64,000 bases of DNA from Haloprofundus salilacus (GTDB lineage Archaea > Halobacteriota > Halobacteria > Halobacteriales > Haloferacaceae). Made by a program: the position numbers and the translations under genes. Position 1 is the first letter of the stretch, and every line of letters starts with the position of its first letter. This document shows, piece after piece, positions 33,953-41,399 of this stretch. The notes under the pieces were generated by a model that ran no database searches, was not told the DNA's origin, and saw only the letters and a list, made by a program, of their open reading frames with translations. The stretch spans positions 1,116,001-1,180,000 of the forward strand of contig NZ_CP083723.1 in NCBI RefSeq assembly GCF_020150815.1, read 5' to 3'.

Positions 33953-34727
33953 TTCGTCGTCCTCCTCGTCATCGTCCTCCTCGCTACAGAACGTCGTCGC
34001 CGACGAAGTCGGAGACCAGATAGACGGCCGCGAGGTCGGCGAGAGCGTCGGCCGGAAAATCGGGAGTCGGTTAGGGCGCGAACTCGGGAAACGGCTGGGC
34101 CGGACGGTCGACGAAACCGTCCGCGACGGCGTCGAAGCGGGAAAGAAACCGTTCGAGATTCTCGCAGACGTCAAAGAAACGCTCAAACAGGCGATCTTGA
34201 ACTCACTCGGAACGCGTGATGCGGTCGAGGAGAGCGCCGAAGCGCTGCGCGCCGCGGTCTCCAAACCGAGCGAAATCGAACAGGCGGCCGAGGAAACCGC
34301 TGAGTCGGCCAAGGAGTCCGCAGAGAGCGCCAAAGACGAAGCGACCGACACCGCAGAAAAGGCGACCGGTAAGGCAACGGACGCCGCCGAAAAGGCGACC
34401 GGCAAGGCGGAAGACGCCGCCGAGACGGCCGAGGAACAGGCGACAGACACCGCCGAGGACGCCGAAGAGACGGCCGATGACGTCGCCGACGAAGTCGAAT
34501 CCCGCGCGTCGGACGCATTGCCGGACAATCTGAGCAACGTTCGTCGGGAGACGTACCGGGAACTGCTCGAGACGGTCTCGTACCGCGAACTGCAGTCGAT
34601 GGCGAAAGACGCGGACATCAAGGCGAACCAGAGCCACGAGGACCTCGTCGACGACCTCGTCGAGCAGTTCGACGAGGAGAAAGAATCGGCCGACCAGTCC
34701 GACGACGGAGGTGACGAAGGCGAATGA
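33945..34727 (+). CDS. Acidic/LEA-like repeat protein with C-terminal SAP-like motif
   Basis: A 260-residue protein that overlaps the preceding gene by 8 nt. It begins with a run of serines (MSDSSSSSSSSSS), then a helical region (VGESVGRKIGSRLGRELGKR, LGRTVDETVRDG, PFEILADVKETLKQAIL). Residues about 100-185 are Ala/Glu/Lys repeats (AEKATGKATDAAEKATGKAE) like LEA or apolipoprotein helices. The end, YRELLETVSYRELQSMAKDA and DIKANQSHEDLVDDLVEQF, resembles the SAP/Rho-N helix-extended-helix, so contact with nucleic acid is possible. An in-frame GTG at 33936 is an alternative start. No known family. Confidence 0.68.
   Translation: MSDSSSSSSSSSSLQNVVADEVGDQIDGREVGESVGRKIGSRLGRELGKRLGRTVDETVRDGVEAGKKPFEILADVKETLKQAILNSLGTRDAVEESAEALRAAVSKPSEIEQAAEETAESAKESAESAKDEATDTAEKATGKATDAAEKATGKAEDAAETAEEQATDTAEDAEETADDVADEVESRASDALPDNLSNVRRETYRELLETVSYRELQSMAKDADIKANQSHEDLVDDLVEQFDEEKESADQSDDGGDEGE
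34347..34412 (+). repeat. 33-bp in-frame tandem repeat
   Basis: Two adjacent 33-bp units (34347-34379 and 34380-34412) encode D-T-A-E-K-A-T-G-K-A-T and D-A-A-E-K-A-T-G-K-A-E. They form the centre of the LEA-like helical region. Confidence 0.65.
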
Positions 34728-35488
34728 CGGACGCCGCCGAGACCGCCGACCGAATCCTCGGCGAGGTGAGACAGGCGCTCTCGGCGTCCGACGAGGAGCG
34801 CGACGACCGACTCCGCGAACTCGCCGACGAGGCGGCGACATTCGTCGACGAGACGACGACCGAAGAACTGATCAAAGCAGTCGGTCTCACCGACGACGAC
34901 GGCGACCACGTGGAGACGATTCCGCACGCCCTCGCCGCCGGCGGCGAGGAGTCGGTGCTCGACCTCAAGACGATTCTCGCGCTGTCGAAAGCCGGGAACG
35001 TGGAGGACGGCGACGCGATGAGCGAACTCCGGGAGCGCCTCTCCGACCTCACCGCCGAGTCCGAACCGACCGCCGAGAGCGAAACGACCGGCGAGGGCGA
35101 CAGCGAGGACGAGACCGAAACCGGTGACGCCGCTGATTCCGAGGCGACCGACGAGGCAGAGGCGGAAGAAGCCGAGGCGGAAGAAGCCGACGACGACGGC
35201 TCTCCGCTCACGAAGTCGCTGCAGTCGCAACTCGACAAGGCGGCCGACTCGCTCAAAGCCAGCGTCGAACAGATGCAGACGGGCGACGAAGCAGACGACT
35301 CCGCGGCGAGCGACGAGGCGGAAGTCGAAGAAGAGGAAGCCAGCGAAGACGACGCCGAGGACGACGGACTCGTCGACGTCGGCGACGACGATCGTTCCCG
35401 CGGGCGACCGACGATGCACTCGACCGTGCCGAGCGCGCGGCCCGACATGAACGGCGTCGTCCGCCACTCGACCGTACCGAGGCGGTGA
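34724..35488 (+). CDS. Acidic protein with C-terminal HSTVP repeat
   Basis: A 254-residue protein whose ATG overlaps the previous stop (ATGA). Residues 1-110 are helical with no family I know (ILGEVRQALSASDEERDDRL, TTTEELIKAVGLTDDDGDHV, DLKTILALSKAGNVEDG). A Glu/Asp/Ala linker, one amphipathic helix (LTKSLQSQLDKAADSLKASV) and a second acidic linker follow. The last 25 residues are suddenly basic and contain the motif twice: MHSTVPSARPDM and VVRHSTVPRR. Such a conserved basic tail on a disordered acidic protein looks like a targeting or docking peptide. Function unknown. Confidence 0.68.
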   Translation: MTDAAETADRILGEVRQALSASDEERDDRLRELADEAATFVDETTTEELIKAVGLTDDDGDHVETIPHALAAGGEESVLDLKTILALSKAGNVEDGDAMSELRERLSDLTAESEPTAESETTGEGDSEDETETGDAADSEATDEAEAEEAEAEEADDDGSPLTKSLQSQLDKAADSLKASVEQMQTGDEADDSAASDEAEVEEEEASEDDAEDDGLVDVGDDDRSRGRPTMHSTVPSARPDMNGVVRHSTVPRR

Positions 35489-35555
35489 GCGCGTCGACCC
35501 GGACGACGAACGCACCGACTCGCAGGACCTTTCCTTCGTTCAACAACGCTTCGAG

Positions 35556-36722
35556 ATGACACCCCAACCGACGACAGTCCGCCGGACGCTGACGAGAACC
35601 GCCGACGAGTTCCGAACGAAGAACGTCGCGTTCATGGCCGGCAGCATCGCGTACAACGCGTTCGTCTCGCTGCTTCCGCTGCTGCTGTTGTTGGTGCTTT
35701 CGGTGTCGGTCGTCGGCAGCGGCGCGCTCGAACGTCGCGTCATCGAACTCGCGGCGACGTATCTCGCTCCCGGCGTCGGCGACACGCTCCGGGAGGTGCT
35801 CCGCGAGGCCAACGACAACACCGGCTTCTCGCTCGTCGGCATCGTCGTGCTCCTGTGGGGGACGCTGAAGATATTCCGCGGTCTCGACACCGCGTTCGCC
35901 GAAATCTACGAGACGGCGCAGGCCGACGACTTCGTCGACAGAATCCGCGACGGAGTCGTCGTCTTCGCGGCGCTTCTGGTCGCCGTCGTCGCCATGGTCA
36001 CGGCCGGGTCGGCCTTCGCGGCGCTGACGCAGCGACTCGCCATCGGCGTCCTGAACCCCCTGTTTCTCGTCGTCTCACTCAGTATCGCCTTCTTCCCGCT
36101 CTACTACATCTTTCCGAACGTCGACGTCACCTTCGGAGAGGTGCTTCCCGGCCTCCTCACTGCCGCTACGGGCTGGGCGACGCTTCAAGCGCTGTTCCAA
36201 CTATACGTCGCCGCCTCCGCGAAGACGGACGCCTACGGCATCCTCGGCGGCATCGTACTCCTCGTCACGTGGCTCTACTTCGGCGGTCTCCTCTTGCTGC
36301 TCGGAGCGGTCGTCAACGCCGTCGTCGGCGGCTACATCGGCGGAGACGCCGACGAGACGGAGACGAGCGGTCTTATTTTCGCCGACTCCCGAACCGCCTC
36401 GGACACTACACCCGTCAAGTCGCATCGGGAGGAGCGGCTCTCCCCGGACGAAGCGGCGGCGTACCTTCGTCGCCTCCGCGAGGACCTGACCGGTCGGTAC
36501 AACGGAATGCGACCGACGGACGGCGAGAGAACCCCGAACCTCCTGTCGGGGGCGACCGAAATCGGGCTTCTCGAACGGTCGTTCGAAACCGACGACGAGC
36601 ACGTCTACGAGACGCGCTTCCGATGGCGTCTCCCCGAGCGAGACTCCGAGGCCGACGGCGACGACGAAGGCGAAGCCGAGGAGTCACCGGCGGTCGACGC
36701 GCGCCGCGCCGAAGAGGACTGA
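35556..36722 (+). CDS. YihY/BrkB family membrane protein, copy 1
   Basis: A 388-residue integral membrane protein with about six transmembrane segments. YihY features are VAFMAGSIAYNAFVSLLPLL at the start, LWGTLKIFRGLDTAFAEIYE, FPLYYIFPNVDVTFGEVLPG, and WLYFGGLLLLLGAVVNAVVG. The C-terminal 110 residues are cytoplasmic and charged. The role of YihY proteins is uncertain (proposed transport or envelope roles; it is not RNase BN). It follows the acidic operon by 67 bp and may be co-transcribed with it. Confidence 0.9.
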   Translation: MTPQPTTVRRTLTRTADEFRTKNVAFMAGSIAYNAFVSLLPLLLLLVLSVSVVGSGALERRVIELAATYLAPGVGDTLREVLREANDNTGFSLVGIVVLLWGTLKIFRGLDTAFAEIYETAQADDFVDRIRDGVVVFAALLVAVVAMVTAGSAFAALTQRLAIGVLNPLFLVVSLSIAFFPLYYIFPNVDVTFGEVLPGLLTAATGWATLQALFQLYVAASAKTDAYGILGGIVLLVTWLYFGGLLLLLGAVVNAVVGGYIGGDADETETSGLIFADSRTASDTTPVKSHREERLSPDEAAAYLRRLREDLTGRYNGMRPTDGERTPNLLSGATEIGLLERSFETDDEHVYETRFRWRLPERDSEADGDDEGEAEESPAVDARRAEED

Positions 36723-36801
36723 CGACGACGAGAACGAGACCGAGGCTGCCGCATTCGCCGACCCGGCGAAACACTTTCTGCCGCGGTGTTGACCCGACGG
36801 T

Positions 36802-37947
36802 ATGAGTACCCGACGCTCTCCTATCGCGGTCGGCAAACAGGTCCTCGAGGAGTTCAGCTCGAAGAACGTCGCGTTCATGGCCGGGAGCCTCGCGTACAAC
36901 GCGTTCATCTCACTCATCCCGCTCCTGCTCCTGATCGTGCTCCTGACGTCGGTTCTGGGGTCCGAGCAACTCGAAGGACGGGTCTCGACGCTCGTCGCGT
37001 CGTCGCTGACGCCCGCAACGGGCGACCTCGTCTCTGGCGCGCTCGACAGCGCGAGCGAGGGCACCGGACTCTCCATCGTCGGCGTCGTCGTCCTCCTGTG
37101 GGGGACGCTGAAGATATTCCGCGGTCTCGACACCGCCTTCTCGGAGATCTACGAGACGGAGGACAGCAACGAGTTCACCGACCAACTCCGTGACGGACTC
37201 GTCGTCTTCGTCGTACTCCTCGTCGGCATCACCGGGATGGTCGCCGCGAGCACCGTCTTCGCCGCGTTCGAGTCGCTCCCGTGGATCGGCCTGCTCAACC
37301 CGCTCGTGTTGATTCTCGGCCTGTGCATCGCCTTCCTCCCGCTGTACTACGTGTTTCCGGACACCGACCTCTCGGTCCGCAGCATCCTCCCCGGCGTGTT
37401 GACCGCGGCGGTCGGGTGGGCGCTCCTCCAAGGGGTGTTCCAGTTCTACATCGCCTTCTCGGACAAGTCGGAGGCGTACGGCGTGCTCGGCGGCGTCATC
37501 GTCCTCGTCACGTGGCTCTACTTCGGCGGCCTCGTCCTCCTGCTCGGCGCAGTCGTCAACGCCGTCGTCGGCGGCTACGCGACCGGCGCGTCCGGCGGCG
37601 TCGGAACGGGCGCGGCCGACCGCGCCGCGAATCGGGAGGTGCTGCGCGAGGACCGCTTGAACCGCGACCAGGCGGCGGGCTATCTGCGGCGACTTCGCGA
37701 AGACGTCACCCGTCGGTACGAGGGAATGGAACCGACACGGACCGATGGGACGCTCGGTCGCGCCCGAATGCCGGAGACCGGAACGCTCGAGGTCACCGAA
37801 CGGGCGTTGTACGAAGACGACGAGCGAGTTCACGAGGTGCGACTCCGGTGGCGAACGCAGGAGGACGACGTCCGAGTCGAGGGGCGTCCTCACGAGACGA
37901 CAGAAACGAACCCCTCGGACCAGTCGTCGACGCCCGCCGACGACTAA
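36802..37947 (+). CDS. YihY/BrkB family membrane protein, copy 2
   Basis: A 381-residue paralog of the preceding gene, 79 bp downstream, with the same order of landmarks (VAFMAGSLAYNAFISLIPLL, LWGTLKIFRGLDTAFSEIYE, WLYFGGLVLLLGAVVNAVVG). The two genes share perfect DNA blocks of 44 bp (35850-35893 with 37093-37136) and 28 bp (36259-36286 with 37502-37529). This shows a tandem duplication still kept similar by selection or conversion. The tails differ. Its stop overlaps that of the convergent regulator by 4 bp. Confidence 0.9.
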   Translation: MSTRRSPIAVGKQVLEEFSSKNVAFMAGSLAYNAFISLIPLLLLIVLLTSVLGSEQLEGRVSTLVASSLTPATGDLVSGALDSASEGTGLSIVGVVVLLWGTLKIFRGLDTAFSEIYETEDSNEFTDQLRDGLVVFVVLLVGITGMVAASTVFAAFESLPWIGLLNPLVLILGLCIAFLPLYYVFPDTDLSVRSILPGVLTAAVGWALLQGVFQFYIAFSDKSEAYGVLGGVIVLVTWLYFGGLVLLLGAVVNAVVGGYATGASGGVGTGAADRAANREVLREDRLNRDQAAGYLRRLREDVTRRYEGMEPTRTDGTLGRARMPETGTLEVTERALYEDDERVHEVRLRWRTQEDDVRVEGRPHETTETNPSDQSSTPADD

Positions 37948-38585
37948 CTGCGGCCGAGCACCTGTCCGAGCAACCCCGCCTGCCCGCGTCGGAGCCGTTC
38001 GAGAAACGCCGACTTGCTGATTCCCAACTCCTCTGCGACTTCGACCGCCGTCGCCGCCTTCGGGACCGAGAAGTATCCCATCTCCAGCGCCGCCCGCAAC
38101 GCTGCCTCCTGGGCGGGCGTCACGTCCCACCGCGCGGCAGCCGAATCGGCCTGCGGACCGAGTGGGTAGACGCGTTCGAGCGTCACGCCGACAGCCTCGC
38201 CGGCGGCCGCCAATACGCCCTGTAGCACGTCGTAGCCGACGACTGCGCCGGTGAACCGCTCCTCGCCGTCGCGGTAGGTCAGCGTCTCGGCGACGAACCC
38301 CACGTCGGTCAACTCGTGGACGATACAGGGGTGCTTCGAGAGGCAGCGGTACGTGTCTCGCCCTTCGGCCGTCGCGCGGTGGAGGTAGCGAAGTCGCCCG
38401 TCTGCGTCGAGCGTCGCCGCGAGTTCGTCGCTCGTCGGCGCGCCGAACCGGAGGAGGACGTTCCCGTCGCCGCGCATCTGCGGCGGTTCGCATTCGATGG
38501 TCACGCTCGTCGTCCGTGACGCCGCCGCCAAGGGGCAGTCGTCCCCGGTCACTCGAAACTCCACCACCAGACACTCCTCGCGCAT
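37944..38585 (-). CDS. Bat-type HTH_10 regulator, likely of paa genes
   Basis: A 213-residue haloarchaeal regulator. The N-terminal part is a beta-rich sensing region (CLVVEFRVTGDDCPLAAASR, VLLRFGAPTSDELAATLDAD). The C-terminal HTH_10 is WDVTPAQEAALRAALEMGYF, then SVPKAATAVEVAEELGISKS and AFLERLRRGQ. The gene is divergent from paaABCD with 85 bp between starts, the usual arrangement for a local regulator, so control of phenylacetate oxidation is likely but inferred. TATATG at 38609-38616 (minus strand) is about 27 bp before the ATG at 38585, which decides this start over the ATG at 38612. Confidence 0.82.
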   Translation of the reverse strand: MREECLVVEFRVTGDDCPLAAASRTTSVTIECEPPQMRGDGNVLLRFGAPTSDELAATLDADGRLRYLHRATAEGRDTYRCLSKHPCIVHELTDVGFVAETLTYRDGEERFTGAVVGYDVLQGVLAAAGEAVGVTLERVYPLGPQADSAAARWDVTPAQEAALRAALEMGYFSVPKAATAVEVAEELGISKSAFLERLRRGQAGLLGQVLGRS

Positions 38586-38608
38586 CGTCGGCGAATCGGC
38601 GGGCGGCA

Positions 38609-38648
38609 ACATATAAACACCGCCTATAGACGGGTCAAATCGTATATT
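38609..38648. promoter_or_regulatory. Divergent paa/regulator promoter with palindromic operator candidate
   Basis: The minus-strand TATA (TTTATATG, 38609-38616) serves the regulator and the plus-strand TATA (GTATATT, 38642-38648) is 27 bp before paaA. Between them CCGCCTATAGACGG (38620-38633) is a near-perfect palindrome (12 of 14 bases match its own complement). It is well placed to be an operator that controls both promoters. Confidence 0.55.
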
Positions 38649-38670
38649 CGCCAATCTATAACGAACGACC

Positions 38671-39615
38671 ATGGACCTCGACACCGTCAAGGAACGGGCC
38701 GGACCTCGGCAGTTCAGCCCGAAAGACGACATGCCGGAGGAGTACCGGAAGGCGGCGACGCGGATGATTCAGTTCCACGCCAACTCCGAGGTGATGGGCG
38801 GGTACCTCGACAAGGTGTTCACGCGCATGGCTCCAAGCCTCGACCGAAAGCTCGCGTGTACGGCGAAGACGCAGGACGAGATCGGCCACGCGCAACTGCT
38901 GTACCGCGCTGCCGAGACGCTCGGCGTGAAGACGCGCGAGGAGATGTTAGACGAACTCGAACGCGGCGACGGGAAGTTCCTCAACTGCTTCCACTACCCG
39001 GTGAACTCCTGGTACGAGGCGCCGATGATCGACTTCTTCGTCGACGGCGGCGCGATGCGTCGGCAGGCGACGCTCAAGAGCACCTCGTGGGAGCCGTACG
39101 CACACGCTATGGACAAAGTGTGCTTCGAGGAAGGGTTCCACGTCAAACACGGCGAGGACATCCTCCGCGAACTCATGCGGTCCTCGAAGGCGAACCAGGA
39201 GCGTACTCAGGAGGTGTTCGACACGTGGTGGCCGCGCATCCTCCAGTTCTTCGGGCCAATGAACAGCGAGAGCACGCACAACGACTTCGCCCAGCAGGTC
39301 GGGCTGAAAACCGTCTCGAACTCCGAACTCCGGCAGGCGTTCTTGAACGCCTACATCCCGAAAGCCGAGAAGTACGGCCTCGAAATCCCCGACGAACCCC
39401 GAATCGAGTACGACGAGGAGACCGGGAGGTACACCGTGGTCGAAGAGGACCTCGACTGGGACGAGTTCTGGACCATCGCCAAGAACGATTACGAGGGCAG
39501 TTACGAACAGATCGGGTCGCGTCGCCAGCGCCACGAGGCCGTGGCGTGGGTGCGCGAGGCGATGGACGGCTGGGAGAACGAATCGGCGGGTACGACCCCG
39601 CAGGCGGCCGATTAG
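38671..39615 (+). CDS. paaA: Phenylacetyl-CoA 1,2-epoxidase, catalytic subunit PaaA
   Basis: A 314-residue ferritin-like di-iron oxygenase subunit that epoxidises the ring of phenylacetyl-CoA. Iron-ligand motifs are KTQDEIGHAQLLYR (residues about 66-79) and CFEEGFHVKHGEDI (about 151-164). The start (GPRQFSPKDDMPEEYRKAAT) and FDTWWPRILQFFGPMNSEST are typical of PaaA. It is first of a five-gene operon with overlapping or nearly touching genes. Confidence 0.96.
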   Translation: MDLDTVKERAGPRQFSPKDDMPEEYRKAATRMIQFHANSEVMGGYLDKVFTRMAPSLDRKLACTAKTQDEIGHAQLLYRAAETLGVKTREEMLDELERGDGKFLNCFHYPVNSWYEAPMIDFFVDGGAMRRQATLKSTSWEPYAHAMDKVCFEEGFHVKHGEDILRELMRSSKANQERTQEVFDTWWPRILQFFGPMNSESTHNDFAQQVGLKTVSNSELRQAFLNAYIPKAEKYGLEIPDEPRIEYDEETGRYTVVEEDLDWDEFWTIAKNDYEGSYEQIGSRRQRHEAVAWVREAMDGWENESAGTTPQAAD

Positions 39616-39616
39616 G

Positions 39617-39943
39617 ATGATCTGGGAAGTGTTCAGACAGGAGAAACCCGGGAAGTACCACCAGCACTGCGGCAACGTCCACGCGCCGGACCGCGAGATG
39701 GCGCTGATGTTCGCGCAGATTCAGCACGGCCGCCGCATGCAGACCAACAGCCTCTGGGTCGTCCCGCGCGACGAAATCGGCGAAGTCGACGCCGACGAGG
39801 CGAAGTTCGGCGGCACGACCGACAAGGCGTACCGCTGGGCGATGACGTACAACAACGTTGACGCCAGTTTCGCCGCCGAGGTCGAAGAGAGCGAGGACGA
39901 ACAGCGCGAAGCCGCGAAGAAGCGCGAGGAGGCGCGGTCGTGA
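39617..39943 (+). CDS. paaB: Phenylacetyl-CoA epoxidase subunit PaaB
   Basis: A 108-residue PaaB that bridges PaaA-PaaC heterodimers. Landmarks are MIWEVFRQEKPGKYHQHCGN, VHAPDREMALMFAQIQHGR and SLWVVPRDEI. It begins one base after the paaA stop, and its own end overlaps paaC by 4 nt. The last 20 residues are a charged helix (ESEDEQREAAKKREEARS). Confidence 0.95.
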   Translation: MIWEVFRQEKPGKYHQHCGNVHAPDREMALMFAQIQHGRRMQTNSLWVVPRDEIGEVDADEAKFGGTTDKAYRWAMTYNNVDASFAAEVEESEDEQREAAKKREEARS

Positions 39944-40767
39944 GCCGATTCGACGGTCCCACCGACCTCAGCGACCGCGAGCGGGCGACGCTCGAAGAAC
40001 TGCTGTTCCGGATGGCCGACGACGAGTACGTCGCCGCCGAGCGCTACATCGAGTGGCAGATTTTCGCGCCGACGCTCGAATCCGACCTCGCGCTGGCAAA
40101 CGTCGCTCAGGACGAGTACGGTCACGCCCGCCTCTGGTACGACCTCCTCTCGGACCTCGGCCACAGCGAGGAGGAACTCATCTGGGAGCGAGAACCCGAA
40201 AAGTGGCGACACGCGACGCTCGTCGAACTCGAAACCGAACCCGGCGACTGGGCGGACACGATGGTCCGGACGTACCTCTACGACGTCGCCGAGCAGTTGC
40301 GCATGGAAGCTATCGTCGACTCGTCGTACGCGCCGCTGTGCGACCGCGTGGAGAAGGTGCTCGCCGAGGAGTCGTACCACCGCGAACACGCCCAGAACTG
40401 GCTCGACCGCCTCGCCGACGAGGGGAGCGAGGAGAGCCGCGCCCGCGTCCAGACCGCCCTCGACCGCCTTTTCCCCCACGCGCTGACGCTGTTCGCCTCC
40501 GGCCCCCGCGAGGACGACATCGTCGACCTCGGACTCCGGACCGATACGCTCGCAGACCTCCGCACCGAGTGGCTCGAAATCGTCGTGCCGTACCTCGAAT
40601 CGCTCGGTCTCGACGTTCCCGAGCCGGACGAGGTCGCGCGCCCGGAGGCGACCGGTCGCGACGGCCGCCACACCGACGACTGGTTCGACCTCTACGAGGA
40701 GTTCACGGCGACGTACCGCGAACTCGACTTCGACCGGCCGACCACGCTGCGGGGTGAGGGCGCGTGA
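39940..40767 (+). CDS. paaC: Phenylacetyl-CoA epoxidase structural subunit PaaC
   Basis: A 275-residue ferritin-like partner of PaaA. It keeps the four-helix pattern with FAPTLESDLALANVAQDEYG and HARLWYDLL, DVAEQLRMEAIVDSSYAPLC and LAEESYHREHAQNWLDRL. In known PaaC the iron site is degenerate and the subunit is structural; several potential ligands still appear here. It overlaps paaB and paaD by 4 nt each. Confidence 0.95.
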   Translation: MSRFDGPTDLSDRERATLEELLFRMADDEYVAAERYIEWQIFAPTLESDLALANVAQDEYGHARLWYDLLSDLGHSEEELIWEREPEKWRHATLVELETEPGDWADTMVRTYLYDVAEQLRMEAIVDSSYAPLCDRVEKVLAEESYHREHAQNWLDRLADEGSEESRARVQTALDRLFPHALTLFASGPREDDIVDLGLRTDTLADLRTEWLEIVVPYLESLGLDVPEPDEVARPEATGRDGRHTDDWFDLYEEFTATYRELDFDRPTTLRGEGA

Positions 40768-41189
40768 GCACCGACGAGTTCGAAGTCGAGGGAGGCGAGT
40801 TCGAGTCGGAAGCGTGCGCCTACACCGACTACGAACCCGGCGATGCGCACGACCAGTACCCCAAAACTGGCGACGGTGCGACCGGCGTCGAACGCGACGT
40901 GTGGGACGCGCTGTACGAGGTGGAGGACCCCGAGATGCCCGTCAGTATCGTCGACCTCGGTCTCATCTACGACGTGGACGTCGTCGACGATGTCGCGCAC
41001 GTCGAGATGACGCTCACCTACACCGGCTGTCCGGCGCGCGACATGATTCTCAACGACGTGCGCTGCGCCACGCTCGCCGCCGGCGTCGCCGACGCCGAGG
41101 TGACGCTCCGCTACTCGCCGGCGTGGAACGTCGAGATGGTGACCGAACAGGGGAAAGAAGACTTGCGGGAGTTCGGGTTGAGCGTCTGA
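40764..41189 (+). CDS. paaD: PaaD N-terminal part (MIP18/DUF59 family)
   Basis: A 141-residue protein matching the DUF59 domain of PaaD: VWDALYEVEDPEMPVSIVDL, GLIYDVDVVDD, LTYTGCPARDMILNDVR and LRYSPAWNVEMVTEQGKEDL. PaaD is needed for maturation of the epoxidase, probably iron-sulphur cluster assembly. The zinc-ribbon that ends bacterial PaaD is absent here and is encoded by the next gene. The first 45 residues are an acidic extension. Confidence 0.92.
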   Translation: MSTDEFEVEGGEFESEACAYTDYEPGDAHDQYPKTGDGATGVERDVWDALYEVEDPEMPVSIVDLGLIYDVDVVDDVAHVEMTLTYTGCPARDMILNDVRCATLAAGVADAEVTLRYSPAWNVEMVTEQGKEDLREFGLSV

Positions 41190-41353
41190 TGCGCTTCGAC
41201 CCCAGCACCCGCGGCGAAGGGCCGAAAACGGGCGTCGAGTGTCCGTACTGCGGGTCTACGAACACGGTGCGCGACCATCCGAAAGGGCCCGGCCTCTGCC
41301 GGTCGATGCACTACTGCGAGGACTGTGAACAGCCGTTCGAGCAGTTCGGCTGA
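41189..41353 (+). CDS. PaaD C-terminal zinc-ribbon as a separate protein
   Basis: A 54-residue protein: KTGVECPYCGSTNTVRDHPK, then GPGLCRSMHYCEDCEQPFEQ. The CPYCGS...Y-x-CxxCxxPFxxF pattern is that found at the end of bacterial PaaD (CPRCGSADTV... YKCNDCLEPF). The ATG shares bases with the paaD stop (TGATG), so the two parts are made together. It is a natural split of PaaD, not a frameshift: the new start is in place and the join is tidy. Confidence 0.9.
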   Translation: MRFDPSTRGEGPKTGVECPYCGSTNTVRDHPKGPGLCRSMHYCEDCEQPFEQFG

Positions 41354-41399
41354 CGGCGGAGTCGTCCCCTTTTAATCCTCGGCGTGTCCACCTCCGACC

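Noticed and set aside
38610-38612. Upstream ATG (38612) as start of the bat-type regulator
   Set aside because: It lies inside the TATA box of the gene; the ATG at 38585 has the correct 27-bp spacing.
39617-41353. Frameshift as the cause of the split PaaD
   Set aside because: The second part has its own ATG in a standard TGATG overlap, and neither part has extra out-of-frame homologous sequence.
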